Below, piece by piece: positions 5,513 through 11,487 of a stretch of DNA of 13,826 bases. Each line of letters starts with the position of its first letter. The first letter of the stretch is position 1. Below the pieces are notes generated by a model, which saw only the letters and a program-made list of their open reading frames with translations, made no database searches and had not been told where the DNA came from. This DNA comes from Candidatus Poseidoniaceae archaeon (lineage in GTDB: Archaea > Thermoplasmatota > Poseidoniia > Poseidoniales > Poseidoniaceae), in contig CASICT010000001.1 in assembly GCA_949373265.1 (NCBI GenBank), forward strand, positions 1 through 13,826. The letters are read 5' to 3'. The position numbers and the translations under genes are program-made.

Positions 5513-6228
5513 TCTCTTGAAATCCAAGCGACTATTGTTCCACCGAATATTGGTGCGAATGCTAGATGGTGGGTTTCATTTGATGAACGAATCAAATCCA
5601 TCCAATTGTTAAACCCAACAACTTCAGGATCATCTTCTGTTCGATCACCAACAGGGGGAGTTGGTTCTACAGTGAATAAGACTCCATTCTTGGTAAGAAG
5701 TGGAAGCATCGCTTTGATATCGTCGGCTAGTTTGTTCAATGTAGCATCGATAATAATGGCATCTGCACTAGGTAAGATTGGTGCATCTCCTACTTTGGAA
5801 ATACTCCAGGCTTTCAGTTCTGCACAAAGTAAAGCAGGAGAGCCTACTACAACCTTGGAAGGGACAGAAGAATACCTTTGTTTTAGTCTTGCAAGAATTA
5901 CTGCGAAGCGGTTACCTTCCTCGATTATTTGGAAATTCTCCAAACTGTTATTTCCTTCAAAGTGGTTGAATAACCATGCAGATAAGTGGCCAATTCCAGC
6001 ACCGGTTTGAATTATATTTTTCGGCTCAAGAAGAGAGATAGCATCACGAATTCTTCTTCTAACCGATATAGACCAAGTGGTAAGTCCCATATGCTCTAAC
6101 TGAAGACCAATATTTGCCGCAACTTCAGGCTCATCACGAGATAAATCTTTGTTGGCTGACAAAAGTGCCGACAATATCTCATCGCGCATATACAGTCCTT
6201 CATGGCACCCCTTCACAAGGCTTCGCAT
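5509..6228 (-). CDS. O-methyltransferase-like Rossmann protein
   Basis: This is a 239-residue SAM-methyltransferase-like protein. A glycine-rich motif I, NIIQTGAGIGHLSAWLF (71-87), is followed by an acidic strand end FQIIEEGNRFA (E103/E104), the expected SAM ribose contact, then ADAIIIDAT (D161) as motif IV and NGVLFTVEPT near the end of the fold. The pattern resembles the predicted O-methyltransferases of the YrrM/caffeoyl-CoA type (COG4122), although the usual DxGxGxG is QTGAGIG here. The substrate is unknown. A second start at 6189 (MRDEILSALL) is possible and would drop 13 residues; the ATG at 6228 lies in the loop of a small hairpin (GGCTT/AAGCC, 6219-6233). It is divergent from the gene at 6283 with 54 bases between starts, and convergent with the protease gene. 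Confidence 0.7.
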   Translation of the reverse strand: MRSLVKGCHEGLYMRDEILSALLSANKDLSRDEPEVAANIGLQLEHMGLTTWSISVRRRIRDAISLLEPKNIIQTGAGIGHLSAWLFNHFEGNNSLENFQIIEEGNRFAVILARLKQRYSSVPSKVVVGSPALLCAELKAWSISKVGDAPILPSADAIIIDATLNKLADDIKAMLPLLTKNGVLFTVEPTPPVGDRTEDDPEVVGFNNWMDLIRSSNETHHLAFAPIFGGTIVAWISRD

Positions 6229-6282
6229 AAGCCGACAGCCTCAAAGGTGAAGCGATTGGCCCACAAATAGGGAGGAAGTCAC

Positions 6283-7065
6283 ATGGACGAAGAGTCGGAT
6301 GAAGATTTAGGAGAATTTGAAGATGAAGTTTTTATTGAGAATGTGACTGATTGCCCTGGCTGTGGCTACCCTTGTGGTCACGAAGTTCTTCGTGAGCGAA
6401 AAGTAGGCACTGGTACTGATTTTTTACTCAAGTGCGACGAATGTGAAAAGGTTCACAGCATACAAGTGAGGGAACCAAGACCAATTACAGTTCCTTTCCT
6501 TCTTAGCGAAGGGGCTCATACAGTTGTTGCTAATATTGAAATCGACGAAGACGAAATTATTCAACTCGGAGATATTTTCGAACATGCGGATGCAAGTTGG
6601 GAAATAAACCGAATCGAAACAAGGACTGGAAATTCGAGAAAGAAACTCAACGCTGAAAAAATAGGACGTGCAAATGCTGTACGCTCGGACATAGTCATGG
6701 TTAGATTAACTCTAACTCGTGGTGAACAGTCCGACAGCGATTCGATTTTTGTTGAAAGGGACACTATATTCAGAGCTAGCACAATAATGGAACATGCTGG
6801 AGAGAGATGGAGAATCAGAGCGATTCACACAGGCGCTGGACGTACAATGACAGGCAGAGTTGTTGCACATGAAATTAAAAGAGTGTATCTTCATGAGCCA
6901 CCTAAGGCAGCACAAAGCATTCCATATTCCCCAAGAGAAAGAAGGCAAGCATGGAAAGAAGGTCGCTTAGGGGACAATCCTAATCCTGCACTACCTGATG
7001 CTGAAAAGTCAGGCAGGCCAAAGCCGCGAGAAGATAATCGCCGCCAGAAAAAGAGACGAATGTGA
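6283..7065 (+). CDS. HVO_0476-like archaeal zinc-finger protein
   Basis: This is a 260-residue soluble protein. An acidic first 20 residues (EESDEDLGEFEDE) precede a four-to-five-Cys zinc finger: C24/C27 (CPGC), C31, then C51/C54 (CDEC). Beta-rich domains follow (VPFLLSEGAHTVVANIEIDE; GDIFEHADASWEINRIE; then RDTIFRASTIMEHAGERWRI). The two stretches IFEHADASWEINRIE and IMEHAGERWRIRAIH resemble each other, suggesting an internal duplication. The tail from about 215 is basic and likely disordered (RERRQAWKEG; RRQKKRRM) and could contact nucleic acid. This layout matches the conserved euryarchaeal family named after Haloferax HVO_0476, whose function I do not know. GGAGG seven bases before ATG 6283 supports the start. 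Its TGA abuts the opposite-strand stop of proline dehydrogenase with no gap. Confidence 0.75.
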   Translation: MDEESDEDLGEFEDEVFIENVTDCPGCGYPCGHEVLRERKVGTGTDFLLKCDECEKVHSIQVREPRPITVPFLLSEGAHTVVANIEIDEDEIIQLGDIFEHADASWEINRIETRTGNSRKKLNAEKIGRANAVRSDIVMVRLTLTRGEQSDSDSIFVERDTIFRASTIMEHAGERWRIRAIHTGAGRTMTGRVVAHEIKRVYLHEPPKAAQSIPYSPRERRQAWKEGRLGDNPNPALPDAEKSGRPKPREDNRRQKKRRM

Positions 7066-8043
7066 TCACGGACGGTTTGTCCAAGGCATCAAAAATGCTT
7101 TTGCGACTTGTGTTCCAATTGTCGGATTTTCTTGCAATCGACGAATAGAATACTCGTACCATTTTTCACCATATGGAATGTAGACTCTTGTTCGATGACC
7201 CTTAGCATGTAACTTACGGCGAAGTGGTCCCCTGACACCAAGAAGCATTTGGAATTCATATCCTGGGCCTTTGTGTTGTCTCTTATCTGCAGAATTCTCT
7301 CTAGAATCCAAACCCTCAGCACTCATTTTTCTAATTGATAGTGCTTCCAGTGTATGATTGATTACGGGATGGTCGTGACTTGCAATTCCAACATAAGCAC
7401 CTGCATCCAACATTTCATCGATGCAAGCATTTGTTGCTTCAATGATTGGTTGGCGGTCTGTATGTGAAATATCTGAAGGCTCAAGATAAATCCCCTTGCA
7501 AATTCTATAATCGGCATTTGGACCTAACTTTTCTGCAATATTTTTGATATCATCAATGGTGCGAAATAGTCTTGCTTGGAGAACGACTCCAACATTTGTT
7601 AAGCCCTTTTCATGCATATCCAGCATTACCTGAATTGTATCATCAGTGACTCGATGGTCTTCCATGTCCAACCGCACAAACATATCATGACTGTTGGCCA
7701 TAGCAACTAAATTTTCGATATTTTCCATCCCAGTTTCACGGTCTAATAGGATTCCAAATGCTGTTGGTTTAATCGAAAGATTAGCATCTAATTTATTATC
7801 GCTAATCGCCATAATTACACGTTTATATTCTTCGAGAAAGAATGTTGCTTCATCCATTGAAGTTATATCTTCACCTAGTACATCTATGGTAAAACAGGCA
7901 CCTTCATTGGATAATCTCTTCATCACCTTAACGGCGTCTTCTAGTTTAGGACCGGCAACATATCTCCTACTGACCCACCCAACAAACCAGCGTGGCATTC
8001 GGATGGTCATCCCGACAATCATCCGCGAGAATAGTCCGACCAT
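7066..8043 (-). CDS. Proline dehydrogenase (FAD-dependent)
   Basis: Oxidises L-proline to pyrroline-5-carboxylate, passing electrons through FAD to the membrane quinone pool; it is the first step of proline catabolism. The TIM-barrel signatures are all visible: RRYVAGPKLEDAV, FTIDVLGE, LSIKPTAFG, VRLDMEDHRVT, VGVVLQARLFRT, YRICKGIYLEP, GIASHDHPVI, YEFQMLLGVRG, and the C-terminal substrate-binding RVYIPYGEKWYEY followed by SIRRLQENP. I start at ATG 8043 (MVGLFSRMIVGM), preceded by AGGT. A GTG at 8097 would add 18 polar residues and overlap dtdA by 20 bases. From 8043 the protein has 325 residues, normal for stand-alone monofunctional enzymes. About 15 extra residues (SAEGLDSRENSADKR) sit before the YEFQM motif. 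No P5C dehydrogenase gene is in the window. It follows dtdA by 34 bases and may share its transcript. Confidence 0.93.
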   Translation of the reverse strand: MVGLFSRMIVGMTIRMPRWFVGWVSRRYVAGPKLEDAVKVMKRLSNEGACFTIDVLGEDITSMDEATFFLEEYKRVIMAISDNKLDANLSIKPTAFGILLDRETGMENIENLVAMANSHDMFVRLDMEDHRVTDDTIQVMLDMHEKGLTNVGVVLQARLFRTIDDIKNIAEKLGPNADYRICKGIYLEPSDISHTDRQPIIEATNACIDEMLDAGAYVGIASHDHPVINHTLEALSIRKMSAEGLDSRENSADKRQHKGPGYEFQMLLGVRGPLRRKLHAKGHRTRVYIPYGEKWYEYSIRRLQENPTIGTQVAKAFLMPWTNRP

Positions 8044-8077
8044 GTTACCTGCAGGGGAAGACGATTCTTGACCGTTT

Positions 8078-8992
8078 TCATCCGATGATTTCAGCACTCT
8101 TGAGTAAAGGTATGTCTAACTCCTCGAGAAGACCCCTAATCGCTTGCCTTTGCCATCCTTTGAATGCCTTTTTATCCATGCTACAAATTATCTCTCCACC
8201 AGGGAATCCAAGTTTGGTCGCAGCGATTGCTTTTCTAATACTATTCTCCCACATTCCGCCTACCTCTCCTGCCTCATTTTTAGTGAATGGTAATGCATAT
8301 GTGGCTAACATATGCCCTATCCAAATTTCTTCATGCGATGCTAGAAGATTACCACGTGGGGCATAGTGTCCTCCGCCTAGGGTGACAACCACACGGCCAT
8401 GACCATTCCAAACTCCAATGCCATCGCTTTCATCTAGACCCAAGCCTCGGTAGATGATTCCAGCTAGCAGTTTTGCAGCTTCTTTATGCCCCCATGTTTC
8501 AGAGGTTGAGCCTATTTCAATGAACAGAGATGGAGTCTCAATCCATGGACCGTGATGTGTTGTTTCAAGAGATAAGTCGAACTCTTCTAAATCGCTTGCT
8601 ACTCTTTTTAGTTCACGCCACCAAGGACCAATCCTGGGATTTGGAGGGGGACAGTCTGCAGGTTTTCCTCCGAAGTCGGGAGTACTGTTCATTGGAACTT
8701 GCATTGTACCGATTGGATGTAGTGTCAATGAGGCATTGCCGCTAGCAGCGGAGTGTCGTGAGGGGAAAATAACCTCTGTTGGAATTTCGCCTGTGGCCTG
8801 TGTCCACCTTTTGTCTAAATCATCTTGCCACAAGCAGCCGCCTTCAATCCACCAAATACGTGCATGCTTGAATGAATATGCAGGATAACCCTCAACTGGT
8901 TCGAGTTTCTTCCATTCTGCTAACTCCAATAAGACCTCAGCCTGATTGGTTGAAGCAATGTCGCCGCCTGATACCAGAATTAGGCTGACCAT
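8078..8992 (-). CDS. dtdA: Archaeal D-aminoacyl-tRNA deacylase (DtdA/DTD2 type)
   Basis: Hydrolyses D-amino acids from mischarged tRNA in the cytosol, protecting translation from D-amino acid incorporation. It is the zinc-dependent form found in archaea and plants (GEK1), unrelated to bacterial DTD. The family motifs appear in order: PSRHSAASGNASLTLHPIG (77-95), LETTHHGPW (142-150), PSLFIEIGSTSETW (154-167) and LGGGHYAPRGN (205-215), with the His residues expected to bind metal. The 304-residue length is as expected. The ATG at 8992 has no Shine-Dalgarno, but a TATA-like CAATAATAC lies 23 bases upstream, inside the first codons of the divergent gene at 9007, which suggests a nearly leaderless transcript. 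Confidence 0.93.
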   Translation of the reverse strand: MVSLILVSGGDIASTNQAEVLLELAEWKKLEPVEGYPAYSFKHARIWWIEGGCLWQDDLDKRWTQATGEIPTEVIFPSRHSAASGNASLTLHPIGTMQVPMNSTPDFGGKPADCPPPNPRIGPWWRELKRVASDLEEFDLSLETTHHGPWIETPSLFIEIGSTSETWGHKEAAKLLAGIIYRGLGLDESDGIGVWNGHGRVVVTLGGGHYAPRGNLLASHEEIWIGHMLATYALPFTKNEAGEVGGMWENSIRKAIAATKLGFPGGEIICSMDKKAFKGWQRQAIRGLLEELDIPLLKSAEIIG

Positions 8993-9006
8993 GGGCAGGC
9001 GTAGTG

Positions 9007-9912
9007 ATGAGTATTATTGAAGCAATGGTTCACAAGCCTAGTCCTCATCCCCGCTTCATGGACAGTGCGCCATGGAGACATTTCCATCACAATGGTCAAG
9101 ATATTTTGATCGATGTAAATGGTGGTATTACGATTGAAGGTACGACTGTGCACCCCTTTCCATGTGAGATCTCGTATGCAGAATTATGTGATGAGGGCTT
9201 GATTGCAACATGGGTTGACCATGATTTGCGATTGGCAAGGATGGCTGTGCTACCTTTGGATGAGCCACTGGTAAATGGCGTCACCAAATCCGAATTGCGT
9301 TTAAGTCGAAACAATACAATGGTTGCTGGTTCAAAATGGTGCCACATTGTGGATGCTGAGCCTCTTGCCCTAACATCTAGGGGTGACAAAATAATATTTG
9401 CATTATGGGCTAGAGGAATATATTGTATAGATTCTTCATCAAATGAAATCTGGCGAATGCCTTTATTGGAATTCGAAGGAAAAACTCCACCAAGGTCAGA
9501 TGAAGTTGCAGCGCTATCGATTGTTGAAGAAGATGTTGTAGTTTGGACAAGAGGTGGCAATTACCAAAGAATTTCATTAGAAGATGGGGAAGTCAAGAGT
9601 GAAGGATCACTTGGAGTTGACTGTGACATTGAAATGGCATTTAATGATGGAGAGAATTTCCTATTATCTTCTAATGATGGCTGGGCATGGGAATTTAATA
9701 ATCAACAAATTACACTTGCTAGAAAATTGCGTGGCACCATTCAAGATGCAGTACATGATGGCAATGACTGGAGAATAATTTCTTGGAGAGAAGATGTTAT
9801 TTTACGCGGCGAGTCAAAAACTCGGAAAGAACTAGGTGTCCAACTTGTCAAACAAGATGAAATCTGGAATGTACTAGATAATCAAGGGCAATTCAGCCCA
9901 CATTTTGATTAA
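9007..9912 (+). CDS. Unknown Trp-rich, beta-rich protein (propeller-like)
   Basis: This is a 301-residue cytosolic protein without signal peptide or membrane helix. It is rich in Trp and acidic residues and shows recurring strand-turn patterns such as GLIATWVDHDLRLARMAV, DKIIFALWARGIYCIDSSSN, DVVVWTRGGNYQRISLEDGE, ENFLLSSNDGWAWEFNNQ and NDWRIISWREDVILRGES. These look like blades of a WD40/PQQ-type beta-propeller, although no canonical repeat signature is present. I do not recognise a family. A GTG at 9004 directly before the ATG at 9007 is an alternative start; AGG (8997-8999) is seven bases before 9007. The start is only 14 bases from the divergent dtdA start, so each promoter must lie in the other gene. 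The stop is one base from that of rps27ae. Confidence 0.75.
   Translation: MSIIEAMVHKPSPHPRFMDSAPWRHFHHNGQDILIDVNGGITIEGTTVHPFPCEISYAELCDEGLIATWVDHDLRLARMAVLPLDEPLVNGVTKSELRLSRNNTMVAGSKWCHIVDAEPLALTSRGDKIIFALWARGIYCIDSSSNEIWRMPLLEFEGKTPPRSDEVAALSIVEEDVVVWTRGGNYQRISLEDGEVKSEGSLGVDCDIEMAFNDGENFLLSSNDGWAWEFNNQQITLARKLRGTIQDAVHDGNDWRIISWREDVILRGESKTRKELGVQLVKQDEIWNVLDNQGQFSPHFD
9011..9019 (-). promoter_or_regulatory. Probable TATA box of dtdA inside the divergent gene
   Basis: The minus strand reads CAATAATAC here, 23 bases (centre) upstream of the dtdA ATG. There is no Shine-Dalgarno before dtdA, so transcription starting at or next to the ATG is likely. Confidence 0.4.
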
Positions 9913-9913
9913 A

Positions 9914-10084
9914 TCACTCTTTGGATTGAGTGAAACCACATCGACCACAAGACTTGCGGTCTGCATGCGATGCCAGGAAAACTCCTGGGCCACATTCTGG
10001 GCAGAACTCTGCCTTGCGAACTAGTGAACCGCCTTCGACTGCATATTTGGACCACTTTGCTCCAGCTTTAGGACCGTCAGACAT
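9914..10084 (-). CDS. rps27ae: Ribosomal protein S27ae (eS31 type)
   Basis: This is a 56-residue zinc-ribbon protein of the small ribosomal subunit. It starts [20 protein letters not shown] and carries the ribbon [16 protein letters not shown] then CGRCGFTQ, with zinc ligands C28, C31, C46 and C49, as in archaeal S27ae. The length is normal (archaeal forms lack the ubiquitin fusion of eukaryotes). GGAGGTGA lies six bases before the ATG, and the ATG shares one base with the TGA of rps24e (TGATG), so translation is coupled. It ends the four-gene cluster. Confidence 0.95.
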   Translation of the reverse strand: MSDGPKAGAKWSKYAVEGGSLVRKAEFCPECGPGVFLASHADRKSCGRCGFTQSKE

Positions 10085-10410
10085 CAAGCCTCACCTCCAT
10101 CTTCAGGTGACTTAGAAGGAGTGTCACTAGATGAGCGCATACCAGAATATCTTGAATGCATGTAATCAGGTTCAACTTTCATTGACTTTGCATCTGAATA
10201 AACAAGTCCAAGTCCAGTAGTTGTACTGACTCCGAACCTTGTGTTTACGTCCTTGATTACGATTAGGTCACGGTTAGATCCAGGTTCGATGGATGCAATT
10301 CCATTAAGCATGTCAACACGAGATGGTGTCGGTTTACCTTCATGGGTCCAGCGGAATTCGATTTCAACACGGTTGAGTAGTGGGTTTTCTTTACGGTCAA
10401 TAATTTCCAT
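10084..10410 (-). CDS. rps24e: Ribosomal protein S24e (eS24)
   Basis: This is a 108-residue small-subunit ribosomal protein. Typical features are [19 protein letters not shown] at the start, [32 protein letters not shown] and [19 protein letters not shown]. The last 20 residues (about [17 protein letters not shown]) are a polar acidic tail, probably disordered. AAGGAGGAAT is well spaced from the ATG at 10410. The gene lies 15 bases after spt4 and overlaps rps27ae by one base, the conserved archaeal order. Confidence 0.95.
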   Translation of the reverse strand: MEIIDRKENPLLNRVEIEFRWTHEGKPTPSRVDMLNGIASIEPGSNRDLIVIKDVNTRFGVSTTTGLGLVYSDAKSMKVEPDYMHSRYSGMRSSSDTPSKSPEDGGEA

Positions 10411-10425
10411 ATTAATTCCTCCTTA

Positions 10426-10629
10426 TCAGCGGATGTTCACCTTTAGGGCGTAACTTCCGGGAGCCTCAATATTGAGGCGATTCGCTATTTCCGAGCGAGA
10501 TGGGTCCAGGACTACAACATATCCAGACCAGTCAGAGGAGACTGGTGCTGAAGGATGGCGATTACATTGATCGATTTCATCTGGCAAAATCAGGTGGCAT
10601 TCACTGCATGCAAAGGGATTCTTTGGCAT
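10426..10629 (-). CDS. spt4: Transcription elongation factor Spt4 (RNA polymerase subunit E'')
   Basis: This 67-residue protein partners Spt5 in the RNA polymerase clamp to raise processivity. It starts MPKNPFACSECHLILP, and WSGYVVVLDPSRSEIANRL is the family hallmark that contacts Spt5 NGN. The zinc site is C8, C11 and C22, but the fourth position, usually Cys in a C-x2-C pair, is His (C22-N-R-H25). A CCCH site should still bind zinc. GGAGTGAT lies before the ATG at 10629. It is 16 bases from rpo7 and in the usual archaeal order. Confidence 0.93.
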   Translation of the reverse strand: MPKNPFACSECHLILPDEIDQCNRHPSAPVSSDWSGYVVVLDPSRSEIANRLNIEAPGSYALKVNIR

Positions 10630-10645
10630 TCAAAATCACTCCATT

Positions 10646-11197
10646 TCAATTCTGGTCCTCGTGGATCCATTCGTGGCTACCGAGTCCAGTCTGTTTACAT
10701 GTCAGACCAATCTTGGAGCGACGAGGGTCACTCGTATCTGGCGAAAGTGAAACGATGCGTGCTCTAACTGAACTTCCTACACCGAGTTTGCGGCCACTTT
10801 TACGGCCTTCAAGAACTCCCATTCCAGCGTTGATATCGACGTGATCTTCCATAATCTGTGACTTGTGAAGTAAAGCTTCCATTGGACCAATTCTTACGAA
10901 TGCTCCGAAATCATTGACTTCTGAAACTGCTCCTTCGACAACCTCGTAGTCTTCAATGCAAAACAATACTGCATCAAATCTGACTTCTTGATAGATTGCC
11001 CCATCACCGTGAATAATTCTTCCACGGCCTAGTGGTTCATGGTTTGATGTAACGAGAACGAAATTATTATCGTCATCGAAACGACCCTCGAATGCTGAAG
11101 CAGCCAAGCGATCAATATGTTCATGCAACGACTTCTCCTTGCGGATATACTCCGCTGGGATACGAATAGTGTCTTCCTTTGTTACGACTTTGTACAT
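10646..11197 (-). CDS. rpo7: RNA polymerase subunit Rpo7 (E'), stalk subunit with S1 domain
   Basis: This is a 183-residue subunit that, with Rpo4, forms the RNA polymerase stalk, which helps open the promoter and binds the emerging RNA. The N-terminal RNP-like domain (MYKVVTKEDTIRIPAEYI; then LVTSNHEPLGRGRIIHGDGA; YQEVRFDAVLF) spans about residues 1-80. An S1 domain begins EGAVSEVNDFGAFVRIGPM (about 88) with ALLHKSQIMEDHV. The family-typical KIGLTCKQTGLGS and a charged end follow. GGAGGTG lies seven bases before ATG 11197. It is first in the cluster with spt4, rps24e and rps27ae, and its leader contains possible alternative hairpins. Confidence 0.95.
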   Translation of the reverse strand: MYKVVTKEDTIRIPAEYIRKEKSLHEHIDRLAASAFEGRFDDDNNFVLVTSNHEPLGRGRIIHGDGAIYQEVRFDAVLFCIEDYEVVEGAVSEVNDFGAFVRIGPMEALLHKSQIMEDHVDINAGMGVLEGRKSGRKLGVGSSVRARIVSLSPDTSDPRRSKIGLTCKQTGLGSHEWIHEDQN

Positions 11198-11204
11198 TTT
11201 TACA

Positions 11205-11264
11205 CCTCCTCGGACTCCTCAATCGAGTTACTGCAAGGAGGACGACTGAGGCGATTTTGCCTCA
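11205..11264 (-). promoter_or_regulatory. Leader of the rpo7 cluster with possible SD-sequestering structure
   Basis: On the minus strand a 6-bp hairpin TGAGGC-AAAATC-GCCTCA (11264-11247) is followed by CCTCCTT (11241-11235) and then the Shine-Dalgarno GAGGAGG (11211-11205). CCTCCT can pair with AGGAGG across a loop of about 23 bases, which would hide the ribosome site, and GCCTCA could alternatively pair with TGAGG near 11217-11221. This is a candidate translational control element. Any purine-rich SD can find such partners, so it is only suggestive. Confidence 0.3.
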
Positions 11265-11366
11265 TCCGTCCTTCACCGGCATGTGCCTCGGGAGAGAAGT
11301 GTGACCGAAGTCATCCACGCCACCATCGACCCCTATTTGAATCATACCCCCGCGAAACGGGCTGCG

Positions 11367-11387
11367 ATAGGCTTGCTAAACGCCTAT
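11367..11387. repeat. Inverted repeat in the divergent intergenic region
   Basis: ATAGGC (11367-11372) and GCCTAT (11382-11387) form 6-bp arms around nine bases. It lies between the rpo7 leader and the TATA box of the secreted-protein gene. The 290-base gap between 11197 and 11488 otherwise holds the two divergent control regions and no coding frame that I would defend. Confidence 0.35.
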
Positions 11388-11406
11388 TTCGGCTAATAAT
11401 CAACGG

Positions 11407-11415
11407 TCTAAATAT
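11407..11415 (+). promoter_or_regulatory. TATA-like box of the secreted propeller gene
   Basis: TCTAAATAT lies about 23 bp upstream of the centre of the dyad at 11426-11442. A start of transcription is expected near 11435-11440, within or at the edge of that dyad. Confidence 0.45.
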
Positions 11416-11425
11416 CCCTTTCTAC

Positions 11426-11442
11426 TGGGCCCGTAGGGCCCA
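11426..11442 (+). promoter_or_regulatory. Dyad/hairpin upstream of the secreted-protein gene (copy 2)
   Basis: TGGGCCCGTAGGGCCCA is a perfect 7-bp inverted repeat around GTA. It matches copy 1 (318-334, minus) at 13 of 17 positions in the same orientation relative to the gene. The four differences form two compensatory pairs (A-T to G-C, C-G to T-A), so symmetry is kept. It is 45 bases before ATG 11488. Confidence 0.5.
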
Positions 11443-11487
11443 AAGCCCTAACAACCTCACACGTCCCGCTATTTTTGGGTGGGTGCA

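Noticed and set aside
5606..6010. Plus-strand frame of 134 codons opposite the methyltransferase-like gene
   Set aside because: Antisense to a gene with SAM-binding motifs; Ser-rich shadow.
9096..9560. Minus-strand frame of 154 codons opposite the Trp-rich gene
   Set aside because: Shadow of the intact plus-strand gene; no start signal or family motif.
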